In this document: positions 12,401-27,400 of the stretch, one piece after another
Numbering within the stretch: position 1 is the stretch's first letter
Layout: the number at the start of each line of letters is the position of its first letter
From: Dromaius novaehollandiae
Lineage: Eukaryota; Chordata; Aves; Casuariiformes; Dromaiidae
DNA length: 64,000 nt
NCBI RefSeq assembly: GCF_036370855.1
Contig: NC_088100.1
Coordinates: 40,372,254 to 40,436,253 of the forward strand
Direction: 5' to 3'
Program-made: the position numbers and the translations under genes
Notes under the pieces: model-generated
What the model was told of the DNA's origin: nothing
The model's input: the letters and a program-made list of their open reading frames with translations, nothing else
Databases searched by the model: none

Positions 12401-15400
12401 GAAATTAAACCTCTTTCTCTTTCTGTTTACAGCTACCAAAGGCTTTAATATACCCTATAAATAAGGCTTATTATTTTTTCACTTGTGTGTCTGTGACAGC
12501 CTCACCTCAGATGCGAGGAATTCAAGGAGCTCTTTCAGGCTGTAACAGGTTTCTGTCCTCCAGCTACAGGATATTTGGGGAGCTGGAAGAGGGGAAGCTG
12601 GCTGAGTTGAGGGGAAGAGGCAGAGCTGGTCTCTCAGGAGGAGGTGCGATGGAGCCGGCTACACAGCCTGTCTGAGTGTCCTGAGGGAAGTTTTGCTGAA
12701 TCAGAAAAAAGCAAAGAGATCCAGGAAGACTGTAGTTTACACACAGTCTTTGAAAGAATGAAGCCTCTGTATTCAAGATTGACTGGTATTGGCTTTCTTG
12801 TTTTGTGTTTTTTTTTTTTTTTCCTTTTATTTATTTCCTGGAATATGGCTGTGCAGTGCTTCCAGGGATGGGAGTTCCCTCTTACTTCAGTGATGGTAAT
12901 GGCCTTAGTATGAATCAGGAGCTGGGGGACCTTGACAAGTACCAGGGGAGGGTGCTGTAGAATAATGAAAGTAGGGGGACCTCATTAGGAACTCCTGCAA
13001 AGACAGGGAGTCTCAAAAGATTTTAAAACAGCTCCCCCAGTAACACCATTACACGGTCTGGAATAAAAGGGCTCCTTAAAATTCTTCTAACGTACAGTTA
13101 TTTGAATTTTTCCTTCTCCTCTGGGAAGAGCTATAGATAACTAAGTATAAGTAGTTTTTGCACTCCACTTTTTCTAGTGTAGGAAGTGTAAGTCTTGGAT
13201 ATAACTAGATCCAATACTTTCTTTAAAGCACTATCCTATTTTATTTGCTTTATCTTTATTGTATGTTTTTTTTGGCCATGGAATCAAGAGATTGTTACAG
13301 ACCTTGTGACAGCAGGCCTTGTACAGAGGCCAAAACAAAAGGGGAAAAACACTGTCTCCAAAAGGTGATGCTCTGTGGATATGAGAAGTCAATTGGATAC
13401 CAGCAGCTAAGACCATAAAAGGAGATGATATGTAAGCATTATGATACAGAGTGATCTCGGAGTATTTACCTCTTCTGCCAAGGCTTTTGCAAAGGAGAGG
13501 TTTTCATAAATTGAGGGCACTGATGCTGTAGCTTTATAGGCATTTGTGGAGAGTCCTTTCCTGTCACCTAAGGCAGTGTTACCTGTTATGTAATGAACTC
13601 CCTAGCACTCGGTTGCAGCCCTGTCTTTACCACCACTGAACGAACCATCTCTTGATGGCCAGGTGTGTATCTGCCTGACACACAACACGCACTCTGGCGT
13701 GCTGGCAAGAGTGTATAGGACAGACCTGTTCTCTTAGGCTCTCTCTCTTAGACCAGAGCACTTTGGAGATTTGTATGCAGCACGGGATGCCACCTCATGT
13801 CTGAAGTGTATCAAAATGGGAAAGGTAGAAGGAGGTTTCTGCTCATTGAAGCTGATGCGCTTCTGATCATGCTTACCTCCAACTTATTTAGATACTTTGA
13901 TTTTAAATCCTTGTGTTCTTAAAATCATTACCAGCTTTATTGCAACAACAGATTAGATTCTTAGAGTCTGTCTTTCCATCCTTTTTGTGTTGCTTTTCTA
14001 AAATTTTTGGAAATTGTCCTCTAAGAGATTGCTAACTAAGGAATTGGGTAGGTGAACTGTGATATTGGGAGCTTTACACTACTTAATTTCACCATATCAG
14101 GTTTATTTTGTATTTACTGTTTCTTATCACTTTGGCCATGAGATAGGATATGTATCTATAAAATAAGCATTTCTGAGTGATAAATCGGTCCAGGATTTGA
14201 TTTGCCATAAAAATATTCTCTGAGAGAGATCCTGTGAAATAAGTCTTGATTTTGGTAGTTGGGTGTATATGATAAGTAGCAGTAGGTTAAAAAGGGGATG
14301 GAAAAATCATTACAGAACTGCTTTTGAGTTATATTGTTCAGTCGTCTTGGAAGAGTATAGCTTTTTCTCTTCCTGATCTTTTTCCCTCACACACTGTTTC
14401 ATGATATGAAGTTAAACATTTGCAAAAAGATAAAAATATTGAGGTCATTATATATATAAATAAGATTGCAATAAGTCTGAATTCAGTGATCTGGGTATTA
14501 TTTCTCTGTTTAAACTTCAGAGATGATGTAATGGGCTGATACTTTGAAAGCTGAATACTCATCATTATATTAATAAACATAACCCATTATTTCAGAAGCC
14601 CACCACTACCCTGGAAATTTGGGAAAGAAATATCCTGAATTTTACTACTTGTGCTTATGTGCGTATGATATTTCTGATAAGTTTTACCTTAAGGCACCAG
14701 TTCTAATCTCTACAATAGGGGCAGGACTATATTGCACTGCCAGGCTGGCAGTGTATTCCACTTGAGCAAAATATGCTTCTGCATTAATGAGCTGCTGTTT
14801 GTTCTGTATGTCTTGCTCATCTACAGCATCAATCCTAAGTTTGGAAATACTTTCAAAGATGTTATGGTATTACTTCATGTAAATTTACCGTTCAGGTTCA
14901 GGACAAGGTAGCCTTACTCTTTAGGCTCAGCCCCTAAAATTGTAATATCTTTTGTTAGCTGCTTTATATCTTCTGTATTATCATTTTTTGGTAACTGTGG
15001 GAGGGCTTCCACCTATGTATAATCATCAGCTTTAAATGTATTTTCTCTTGGCAGTTTTACATCCTAATTAACTACAACTTGGCTTGAAAGGTTTCATGGC
15101 AAATTTCATTTTCATGATGTAAATATGCTGATTTACACTTTTAGGAAGAATATTATGTATTCTTTTAATAATATTTTCAACCTCTTCTAAAACAGAATTA
15201 AGGAGAGAAACAGTATGCCTTTCAATTTTGTTATTTGGCAAATTACATAGTCCTACTGCATTTCAGTTTATATATATATATATAATATATATAAAAATTT
15301 ACACACATATGCATGTATATATTTATAAACAGCATCGTCTTGATCTGGGAAGCAAGATAAGGGAAATACAGTTGCTATAATGCACTGCCTTTGGGAGAAT

Positions 15401-18400
15401 GAGATTGCTTTAGCAGCGTTAAACAGAATTTGTTTTCTTTTTTCAGCTTTTTCATAGCGTAGATAACTCCCCCCACCAATGATCCTGCTTAAAATTAAAA
15501 TATGAACATATGAGTGTCTATCGTAAGATGTTGGAAGTCATTTAAATAAGCTATATCAGCGACCCTTAAAATTTAATGAATAAAAAGGCTATGGGGAGAA
15601 ATATCTTTAATATTTTAAATTATCTCAAACTTCTTTAACATATCAGAAAGCTCTCTACAGAATAAAGTGTCTGTATTACCTTCAGTCTTTGCAGTCTGAG
15701 TAACAATTTAAGTGATATTTACATTTTTTTCTACATGTTGATACACCTTTTTATAGCCTACAGACAAGGTTGTGCTTTTTTATCTTTGATGCCCTTAGTT
15801 TCATTTTAACTTTAGAGGACTTGAGTGGCTGGGGTTTGTTTTTCTCTCTCCTTTTGGACTAATTTGCTCAGAGCTGACAAAATGGCAGTAAAAAATGTAG
15901 CCGACCCTGTTTTCCTCTCTGTCTTTGATTAAAGTCAGGTGAGAGATGATGATCTGATTCAGAAACTTAAATGTACTGAGCCCAAAATACTTTAATACGT
16001 TCAAATACCTAAAGATACCAATAATTTCCAATAATACCAGTAACTTCCAATGAGATTTTTCCCGAAGTGTTACATATGCTTCCTTTGAAATCTGTGTGAG
16101 GCCCATGATAATGAGATGCAATCCTGTAAATTCAGTAACAACAGGTATTAATCTTTTCTAATATATGATTTTACTTTTTTTGCCCAAGCTCTCAAATGTG
16201 AGCAAATAGAAGTCAGATTAACAGTGCATAAAAGCAGCAACTAATTTTTTGTATGAGCTGGTCTTTTTATGTATGCTTTTAACTTATAAAAACAGCAGTC
16301 GCTCACAATCTAAGAAGTACTTTTTTAATGCATTTGTAATATAAAAATGCAAATAAAAGATTTGAATAAATGTAGCTATAGAATTTCTCAATACATATCA
16401 GAGGTGTGGTCCATCTTATTTTTAGAAAGGCCAAATGCAAAGGCTAAATACAGTTGAAAATAATACTGATCAATGACAATTTTCCAGTAAGATAGAGGAA
16501 GAAAGTGAAGTTAAAAATACGCAATGCAGTTACAACGAACTATTGAAATAAAGCTTTTCTGCATAGTAGTCTTAATTTAACACTGGTGACTTAAATCACA
16601 GCTCACCAGATAAAATTATCATAAAGTGCCTAAAATGACTCTGAAGTTCTAAGTAAATGAATGTCGGAATGACTTAAAACAATTATTCTGTTACCATAGG
16701 AAGTAATACAGAAGTTACTGGAGGACTTGCATGTTTACCATGAAAATTACGTTCCAGTTCTGAGATGCCTTCATGTTTTCACGTCTTCTCTTCCAAAGTA
16801 TCCTTTGGGCAAACAGGTGAAGTATTCTTACTCCTTTTGAGTGCAACATGGATTTTTGTTTCAGAGTATGACATCTCAGTACTCTTCTGTTCTGCTGCTT
16901 GTCCTCTACCTCCCAAATAGAGGCAGATATATTCTTACCACGGACAGGGAACAACATGCAGTTTCTTCAGTGGCATGGATCATACCTTGTTCTCATTCAG
17001 CAGCAAAGAATTTTAGGAGGCAGCAGATGTGCAGATCAGCAAGAGTTGCTGCAGGTTGACTTTCCCATATCTGGAATTTTCTGTGTGCATTGCAGACTAT
17101 GTATACCCTTACTACCACCTGTCAGCTTGTTAGTCAAATTCAGATGATGAGCCTGAGATTTAGCAACCTTCTATACAGAATAAAAAGATAGTAAGGGAAC
17201 AGTGATAATGGCTCTTGATAGCCAAATTGTTCTTAGGTCATTAAATCCACCTTCTCATTCTAAGCAATTTCTTCTTCCATTAGTAGAACAGTATATTCTG
17301 TGTGCATTCACTTGTCTGTTAATTTTCAACGTATGACATGCTGTTATTAGAGTTTGTCTCTAACTGTAAAATCAGTGTGAACTATGCAGCATCTGAGAAT
17401 TAAAAGGTATTTGAATTGGGGCTTTCGTTTTCAGCTCCTTTCTGGCCTTTGAATTGATCTTCATCTGAGTGTTCATTATTTGAAACCTGGTGCAGAGCAA
17501 CACACCCAATCCAACTACATTGAGAACTCGGTTCAGCAGTATACTAAATGTTCTCAGTTTTTATTGCAATCATTCTGCACCTCTGGGAAGCAAGCTCCGA
17601 AGGAGTTGCATATTACTTTGAATAGCTTTTTGTTAAGAGTTACCCATTGCTTTGTTTGTAAAATATGTTGTCCTTTCTTCACCTGCTGGGTAACAGATCA
17701 GGGAGCTGCACTGTGCATGTTTGGAAAACAGAGTGTGGGAGACAGAGGAGTATGAGTCGTCACTTCAGCTAGCAAGGTGATTTTTTTTTTTTTCTTTTCC
17801 ATTTTGTTTTAATACTACTGTAGGCATGTAGAATATCAGTCATCTGTTATTCTAGAACCTTAAAGTGAAAACACTGTCTATTTGGAAGCTTTGCAGCTAA
17901 TTGTAGGATTGTTTGCAAGTATAATTGGCTACTGTTTTTATTTTGTATTTCAACTCTTTTCAGTGGAACCCAACCAGATTCTAATATCTCTTATGACCTG
18001 AGTAATTCTGTTGAAACCATTGAGATTACTTTGTGTGAGTAAGAACATCAGTTAGGCTTCATAAAACTGCTCTAAAAAACAATTCTTAAATGTCTTTTAA
18101 AATGTGATTGTGTTAGATTTTCTTTTAATAAATGTATTTTTGTGCTATGTTTTTATAAAACCCTTTTTAATAACTGTTTATCAATCAAATTATTAGTTGT
18201 TGGCCTAAATTTTACCCTGTTTTGAAAATTATAATCTGTTCCAAATGAATAGCTGAGGCCTTTCTTTTTTATTTTACTGTGTTTTTTGTTTTGTTTTTTA
18301 TTTCTTTTCGCCACAAACTCACCTACCAGTATGTACCAGGGTGGGTGTGTTAATTGCTGCTGCTATTGTGAGGTTAGGACTTCAGGAGAACCTACACTGG

Positions 18401-21400
18401 TGTTGTCTGTCAGCATTAAAATATAAAAGTCATCTCAGCCAATTTTCTTAATAGAAAACCCTTCAATTGTAATGTTACAGCTACAAACTTTCACATGTGC
18501 TTTATCATGACAGATGGCTACTTCATGCATCCATTCAAGTAATACATTGGTTCTAGTGTACAAAGAGCTGATACAACACTGTTACCATAACTGCCTCTTC
18601 AGTCTCTGAGTATGTGACATTTAATGTCTCTGACAGTAAAATTGAATGGAAAAAACATGTCAATGGAAAAAACATGTCAATGGAAGATGACTTTCTGGGC
18701 TCATATGCATAAGAAAACCTGCTCCCCAGACTGTATCTTTGCCATACTGAGTTGTTCTCCTGTACTGCCACTTCACTGTACCTCTTTTTTTCTTTTTTTA
18801 ACATTCATCCCTTTAAAAGAGTTACTTGCTTGAGTTATCATTTCTGCACCATTTCTTCTGAGTTCTTTTCTGACTCTCACTGATCTTGACATTACTCAAT
18901 CACCCATCAGCTCTTGCCCACAAATGTGTCATTGTGCTTTCCTGCACTGTCTGTTCTATCATCTCTAATAACTCAGTCACTTTTTCCTCTCCTTTAGCTT
19001 CTCCTATGTTCAATTAACTTCCCTTCACTCTGAACTCTTAGACTTCTCCTATCTCAAGGTTAATGCTGCCATTTACTTCTGGCTTGCCTCCCCCTTTATT
19101 CTTCTTATCTGTTCATCTCCCTGCTTTTTCTCTGGTACTGGCTTGCACTGCAGGGAACTTACGGTAGAAAGCCAGTGATCAGGGTGATTTCTTTAGTATA
19201 TAACTTTTTTTTTTTTTCCCAATCAATTCTGTCATTTTTCTAATAATTCCTTCAGCACAATTCCATCAGATGTTCTGTCGATGGGATTTTTAGCTGCAGG
19301 GTGTTCTTCCCCCCTTTTTTAACTCTCTTCTGCCTTTTACATGAACTTTCTCTTGTCTCTGCTTTCTCTGCATAGGATTTTGCTGCTATCTTTTAGAAGA
19401 CAACTGATAAAATGTCATCTTTCCCCTTCTACTCACAATCCTTTTTTTCCCTTTGCTTAGATATGACAGTTACTGACTGTTCGTTAATACCTCTACCTTC
19501 CCAGTGACCTCATCACCTATTGATATTAGTTACGCTCATCCTTCCCCTTTCCTTATTTTTCTTTTTGATGTTTTCTGGAGTCCATCTTTTTTCCTTGTAT
19601 TTAAGAAGTAAAAAAGAAAAGCTCCTTATTTCTCCATTTTTTTAACTAAGTCTCTCTTCTGCCTTTCATGAAATCTGTTTGAACAAGATGATTACAGTTG
19701 TTGACCTGAGTTCCTTTCTTCTAGTTTACCTCAGCTTTTCCCTGGACTGCCTTTTATCCCTTGTATTCTGCTAAAAGAGCTCTCTCCAAAGATGGCATTT
19801 CAGCTGACCTAACTTGGGCATCCTAAAAAAGTATTCTACTTTAAGCTAGTTGTGCAGGGTCTAAAAAGTATTACGGGGAGAGGGAGAGTGTATGAGCTTT
19901 AAAGGGCAATTAATCCGCTCATAAGATAGATGTTAAAAGATGCTGGAGACTGTCTCACTTAATTGACCATAAAGACGGAATTGGCTTGGTGATCTGGTCA
20001 AGATTTTAGCTGGTGAAAATTTGAAGATAGTCTGACCTATTCTCTTCTGTCTAGGTACTATATTCACTATTTTTGATTGCTAATTATCTTTGTCATCAGT
20101 CACATACTGCATCTCACTGTCTTGTCCTTCCATGACTGTTGTCATTTTGTTGTTCACCTACCTCTTTTATGACTACTTCAGACGATCCCCACGTCAGCAT
20201 TCTGAAAGGGTTTCTCCAAACTCTTCATCCTTGCTGTCTTACTTTCTTCTCTCTCATAACTTACCTCTGAATAATATCCGTCAGAGGGACAAATGAAGTG
20301 ACCGTCTCTGGATGATCTGAGATCTTCCTTTCTGCTTTAAGCCTGTCTCCTAAAGAAATTAAAATCTTGGCCTCTCTCTCTGATATTCTGAATACCTTGC
20401 AATAATCTCAAGCCCAAAAGGCTGAAAGGGATTGTTTATTGTTTCCCCTGCTTCTGCATTTTGCGTAATTGTGTGCAGCATCATCATCTTACCTGTTGTT
20501 TTTGGACCTCATTGTCATCTTAAATACATTCTTCTCTAGGTTCTTTCACCCAGGACACATTCTAGAACTTGCAGATTCTTTTTGAGTAATGTTACTCAAA
20601 AAAGTTAATTCTTTTCCACTCACATACCTTGAAGTCTTTTCATCCTCTCTCCCTCTTACATGTTTAACTGCTGCAATGTTGTTTTCTCTGGCCTGGAAGA
20701 AAACAATCTTGTGTATCCATTATCATTTACAAGACAGTTGCAAAAATGTTTCCTAGCCTTTTGTGTGGTCGGGGTTACCCTTTCTGTTGTTAAGCTCCTG
20801 CAGCTTTTCTGAACAAAACAAATGTATCTGAAAGCAATACTTGCCTTGCAAAAACCCATGTCCATTCATCAGATAGACCGAACTTTCAAATCCTAGCGTT
20901 TACAAGCATTTAACATCAACTGCCAGTCAGGAATCAGAGCTCCAATTTCAAGACTGTTCCTCCAGGCATCCACAAAGCTTCCTCAGCCTCCTCTTCTAAA
21001 TTCTTCCTTAAATCTATCTTAAACGATGTTTAGGCACATCATATGCTGAGACCCACTTCCTGATGCCTGGATCTCTGTCATCTCATTGTTTTCTCTGGGC
21101 TCCCTTTTTTGTGTATCCGTCTTTTTATATCTTCTGAAATCCTTAAACTGTTAGCACCTCTGCTTTGTGTTTTATAAAGACCAAGAAAGCAAAAAAAACA
21201 CCACTGAATGGGCTAAGTAAGGCTTTTAGTAGTAGTGCTCTTACAAATGTGTGATTGTTGTTCAGAACCACAGTGTTTATTGACTGCAATCTCTTGCATT
21301 GCATGAAAATCATGACATGCATGTGTAAAGATCCAGACTTGATACAGTAACCATAATTCTGGAGTTTATTTATGGATATTTGTAAGGACTTGCTTTTGAA

Positions 21401-24400
21401 TGAAAATGCTGAGACTGAACAATACCTGGTGACATTTCTGAAATGTTATACTACACAATTAAAACTTAAGTAAATGCTAGTGGTTGTTATTTTTGTATTA
21501 ATTAAATGCAGAAAGGAATAACTTGTATTTTTTCAAGAACTCATTCTGAATCCCAGAGTAAAGAATTTTGTGAATGTGTAAATATGTACTAATCCAATTT
21601 TATCATTTGCCCATCTTCTTGGGAATGAATTATGAACTGTACCATTCTCTTTTCTTGTTTTGGGGGGTTTGGTTTTGGGGGGGAAGTGGGCGATGGTGGT
21701 GGTGGTGGTTGTTTTGAACTCCAGCTTGCAGTTTCAAAAACCAGAACTCTCTATATCCAGCAAGTGGTCTTTAGCTAGGACTATGAGAAAAGCTTTGCTT
21801 CTCAGTTCGGTAGAAAAAGTGGAGAACACTTACTTCTATCCAGGTTGATCTTGCTTTTTAGTTAATGACAGCAAGGAAAAAATATTTCAGCAAAACTTAA
21901 TGCTCGAAGAAATCTTGGAGATTATTTTCCCTTTTTAAAGGAGTTTTTCAAATTATTTTTTTTCCTGCTAAGCATTTCAAAAGATACTATACTTCATCTT
22001 CAGCCAACAATTGTGTCTTTTAGGATGTTGAATAAGTCTGACTTGGTAACCATGCTTCAAAAGTGTGTAGAGATTTTTGTGTCATCTTCTGGAAAAGAGT
22101 TTGATAAGGTAGTAGAGAAGTTGAAGGAGTTCTTGGCCCAGTTTCAGAAACTGGAAGGTAAGTTTGTGTTGTCATACAATCCATTATAAAACAGCTTTAA
22201 AAAAATCTGCAATCTGACCAATGGATATCACTTTCTCTATCAAAATCTAAGAGTTTTATTGACCCTTAGATATTTCAAGATTGTTTTTAAGTACATGCCC
22301 AAAACTAAGAAATGCTTATATGCATTATTGATACATGGTTCATGCTTTTTCTAGTACAGAAAGACTAATGTAAGACAAGAAATTGGACAGATCAGCAAAC
22401 ATTACTTATTAATTCTGTCATACATTATTTTTGAGCATTTTACCAGATGCTGCAGTCATTAAAAATATTTAACAAATAAAAACAGATCTTGAAATATTAA
22501 TTGGCGTGGACTTTCTTATGATATTGAATCTGAATGTATATAAAGATTTTTACCTGTACATTCAGTCAGGTTCAGCTAAGCGTTAGGACCCCCTAGCTCT
22601 CAAGGATTCTGTGCAACAGCTGTGCTGTGGCAACTGACTGTTAGAAAGTAAATAGTAAAAAAGTAAATCCTGAAGTTGTTTAAGCTATGCTTAATGTGTG
22701 CTAAGAGTGCACATACAGCATGAGTTGTCACTGCTCTGCTGACATGCTGTGACTTGTTAAACCACTGTAGGGGATGAATTGGAAAGTTTAAGAAAGCAGA
22801 TGAGCAACAGCCATTCTTTCAGTGGCTGGTTTACAGAAACTGCCGTATTTCTTTTGAAAGTGACTTCCCTTGAATTAAGAAGTGCTGCCCCACCTTTCTG
22901 TTTTGAACATAAAGTGGCTATCACCTCATCTGATTTATGTGTATGTAATGAAGTTCATTGTTGGCTGTGGTTGCTAGCCTATATTTAGACAAGTAGGCAA
23001 TAAGCCACCAAATGCAGTCTGGTATTAAAAGTAGTCATGTAGCGCTCTGGGATAATTGAGGCTTATTTAGGAGAATTCATTACAACTTGAATCACTACAT
23101 AACAGCTATCTCGCTGGCTTTCTGTTACTGAAGTTAGGTAGCATCGAATCTGTAGAAAAAATGATAATGTTACTTATCCATACTATGTAGCTGTAAACAG
23201 ATGTAGTAATATCACCACTGTGGTACAAGAACTTGGTGATTGCTTTGAAAAGGCAATATATGTCAGCAAAGATACCAGTACGGAAGAATCTGAACTAGAG
23301 TGGAGAACCTTTTAAAAAAAATTAGTGGCGTGCAGAACTACAGAATAAAAAGGGCAGTATTTATTTTAAATTAGGATTTTGAGGATGTTTGTTAAAGCAA
23401 AGAAGGCCAAATGAGTTCATGAATGATTTTAGTCAGTTTTCAGAGGGACTTGAGAGTGTAATGAAAAAGTAAGAAGGGAAAATAAAGATAAATTTGAAAT
23501 GAATAGATTGCCGAGTTAAGTGACTTCTTCTTGTATGTTTCTGTTATTGTGTTGACCTGTAGCAGAAGTTTTCAGAGGTCTGTGTTATGTACCAAAATCT
23601 CCTTTAGAATCCCTTAGAGTAAAGGGATAGCCCCAAATCTATTCTTCAAAACAAAAACAAAAAACCCAAAAAACTTCCCGAGACTGCCTAATGAATTAAA
23701 GAAATCAAAACATGGTGCTTGGGGAAGCAAAATATACTTAGTATACTTCTGTTGAGTCTATTGTGAGCTGAAGGATTTGATTAAAAACATCTCAAGTTAC
23801 ATATATCAGTGTAATACTGGAGAAAGGAAGGTTCTCTCTTCTGAAAACTTTAATGTGAATATAAATGTTAGATGCATTTTTCAGCTTTAATGTGCTTAGC
23901 TAGTTATTAAATCTTCATCATTCATTCATGTTGAGATCTTTAAAACCTTGTTTCAGTTCAGCGTTGGAATTGCTCTGACAGCATCAGGTTCTTTTATTCT
24001 TGCACAACAGTGTATGTGTTGGCAAAAGGTCTTGTATTAATAAAAGACTTGTGCTATCATATGTATGCACACATGCTGTTGACGACGTCAAATATTTGAG
24101 AATTGTGAACAGGAGCAAAAAAAGATGAGGCTGCCTTTGTATACTTAAAGATGAGTTTTGTTTTAGTACTGTTTATGAGCTTTTAGGGTGGAGTTACTTC
24201 ATATTGTGGACTAGAACATATTTTCTTATTTTTCAATAAAAGCTGAAGTTATCCTACAGTTTTTTTCTCTACATTTGGGAATTACTAAAATGAATCAAGA
24301 CTTCAAGGTTGTAATAAAATCAGGATTGTGTTACATTGAAGCTAGGCAGCAGTTTGCAGTCCTACACTATTCACTGATATATTTTGAAATACCAATTATA

Positions 24401-27400
24401 GAATAGAAAGGGATAATTTTGTTGCCATTTTCTGCTAGATCTTTGCTGTTCACACTGAAATTGAATTGCAGGGATGATTTTCAGTGATGATGACACCAGT
24501 ACACAGAGCACTAGACTGAAAATGTCAGCTCATTCTGTATATGTCAACAAACAGCTTTCATGTGTTGTGATTGTTTCTGCTTATCAGAGCTTTACCTGTG
24601 ATTTGTAGATGGACTCTCCATCTTATTATCTTCATAAGTAAGGCAAGAAATCTAGTTACTTGTTCTGATTTTGATTAGGAAACAGTCTTTATCACTCAGC
24701 TTAACATGGATTGTGCTTGGATTTGTTTATTTCTTTTTCCTTAAAAATCACTAAGTATTGGTGTAGTAGTTGGCCAACAATCTATACAGCTATGAAAATA
24801 AATTTTGGTATAGATTAAGCTGAGAATAGAACTGGGCAATGAAATAGTGTAGCAGACTTTTGGTCTGTTTTTGTTCTGTCGCCCCCCCCCCCATGAAATA
24901 TATTATACATGTGACTTCTTGAATACTCACCAAGCATCAGTACCATCTGGTAGTAATCTGCAAATATACAAATGTTGTTGAGAATACAACCCAGGATGAC
25001 ATAAGTGGAATTCAGGTGATGTACAGGGCTAGTGCTGGATCTTTGCTCCTGTGTGAATTGCTTCAATTATTTAATTACTGGGTTGGTTTATTTATTTATA
25101 ATGCTACTCTTGGTTTGTTTGTGGGGGGCTGTTTGTTTTTTAACAATTGCTTGTCTGCTTAATAGCAGCCTGTGCTTGGATGTTCATACTGTGTGAACAA
25201 GTAACTGAACAGTTCTCAGTTTGCTTGGGTTAATGGGTTTATATAGGTATTCAGGAAAAGTTTATTCCACATATCAAACATGAGTTTTATTCTGGTAGCA
25301 GGAGCTTGCCAAGAACGAGGTGAATCCGTATCATCACAAAAGGAGCTCCAGAAGAAGACAGACCTTTATCACCTGCAGAAGGTCAGGCTTGTGTAGGCTT
25401 TACAGCTGTCCATGGTTAGGTCTCCCTTGCTTGCTGGAGTTTTGAGTAAAGGATGTGTATAAGTAACTCATCCTGAAAATGAATGAATAAATACCAAGTA
25501 TGTACGTCAGGCCCACCTGAGACATAGAAAATGATAGAATGCAAATTAGGAGCTTTCTTATGTAACTTGCAAATTATACATCCTGCCTAACTCTTATTTC
25601 TTCAAGCCTTAGGCTTGAAGAATTTCCCTAACTCCTACCAGTTTGAGGACTAATACACAGGCCTAAATAGAAATAACTGCACAATCACAGCTTCCAACAT
25701 CATCAGGGAAGACATGCCAGCAAAAAACAATTGTTCATATTAAACATATAGCTTGTGTTCTCCAAAGAATAACTACCTCCCATGTAGCTTTATGCACCAC
25801 TTTTTTTTAAAGACCTTGTTGGAGTTGAAGGAATCAAGGCGATCTAAGAAACTGACAAAGTTTGAAATGCTTCGTTTTGAAGTTGTTGACTTTATAGACA
25901 ATCTTGTAAGGTGAGCGTTCCTGTTTTATATTCCTCCATTAGTCTGATACTGCACCATGAGCTGCAACAGAAAGTTTGTTAACAAGTTATCATGGGGAAG
26001 AAATCTTGTCAAAATTGTCAGTCCTTAGAGTATGAAGCATGCTTTTCTCTTCCCTATTCCTTCTTGGATGAGATCTCTAAAAATAATAATCTCTCTTCCA
26101 TAGATTAATACAAGCAATTGGCACATAAAGTGTCCTATTTATTTTGGCTACGGAATAAAGCTGAGGGAGGATTGAGTGTGTGTGGTGAAATAAAGTCAGT
26201 TTTTACCCTAATCTTTGCTGATCTATTCTGCTTATGAAACTGTATAGATGTCAAGTGTGATAGCCATTTTGGGAACTGTTTGAGCAAGCAAGACATAGCA
26301 GATAGGGTTTTGGAAGCAGCTCTGCCAAAGAAAATTTGGAAGACTTGGGGGAGGAGGGAGGGTTGAAGGCACTTCTTAACTGTATGGCCTTGGGGTGGCC
26401 TTGAAAGTGTGGAACAGAATGGGAACATAGGGGCAGAAAAGCTGACAGAACCATGATTGTGCCAAGAAAAAAGCTTCAAATGTGAAGACAAAGATGAGCA
26501 GAGACTCATTAGGAGCCTTCAAGAAGGATAAGTAAGACCTGCGGAATACAGTAAATGACTGGTGTTAGTGTTTCAGCTTGCTGCCCCTATTTTCAAATTT
26601 GTCACTGGTCCAACTAGAGCTCTAAGTTAAATCCATAAGAGGTAGAGTTGATGATCACTAACTTCCCCGATTTCAGCGCTCTTAATCTGTTTTTAGAGAT
26701 TTGTCTGCACTGTTTGAGAAACATAACATTCTTGTAGTCTTCTGATTGCAGTAGAGTACTGCTGTTTTCCTTAAGGTAAAGCTTGTGTCTTGTCTCCCCT
26801 TCTTCTCCCCCTATCCCCCATGTTGCCTTTTCAGAAATTACCTTGTTCCTGCAGACCACAAGACTCTGCATGAGATAATGTATTTCAACACAGCCAGTGC
26901 TCTCCGTGAGCACTTGAATGCTGCCCCAAGGATTGCACTTCACACAGCTTTGAATAACCCATACTGCTACTTGAAGGTAAGAAACAAGTGAGTTGAGTTG
27001 TTTGTGGTGCTGGAGCAGTTCCTGAAGGCTGCACATGAGGATGATGTGCCTGTCTTAGTTTTGCTGTTTCATGAAGTTTGGCACACATTCAGCTGTTTTG
27101 CAGGGAACCAGCAAGTTGCTGTTGATAAGCAACTGAGGACTTTATGAAGAGCTAGTCTGACTGAAAGGAAGAAGCTGATTATGGAAAGAGTTTTGGATGG
27201 AATAGTTGTTTTCCAGAGCTTGTTCTAGTTGTCTCTTTAACAAGTTGACTTAAAGCCCTTTCTCTCTGTCATCCTGCACTTTGTTCTTTGACTCCTTTTA
27301 ACATGGTTCTGACGCTATTTGAGTAGATGGTGGAGGTTTTGGCATAGTGTCTAATAGCAGCAGTATTGGCCAAGTACTTTGCTAGTGTTTTAATCCATGT

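Larger units (their letters stand above)
9593..16699. other. ORC3 longest visible intron (7.1 kb)
   Basis: No exon of ORC3 is missing from the frame across this intron. It holds an A23 run (12067-12089), a G/C- and purine-rich segment at about 12490-12760, another richer segment at 13470-13830, and a TA repeat (15269-15293). The two richer segments may be decayed retroelements, but I cannot assign a family. Short open frames here show no conserved features. Confidence 0.6.
17777..22023. other. ORC3 intron (4.2 kb) with pyrimidine-rich block
   Basis: From about 18840 to 21130 the + strand is strongly C/T-rich, unlike the rest of the gene; this is treated as a separate feature. A 17-bp tandem repeat lies at 18645-18684. 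The end of the intron is ordinary. Confidence 0.6.

Noticed and set aside
26135..26509. 124-codon open frame on the - strand
   Set aside because: Intronic antisense, no recognisable motif, and two frames are open at once.
26614..27036. 140-codon open frame on the - strand
   Set aside because: Lies antisense to a conserved ORC3 exon, whose codon constraint keeps the opposite strand open.
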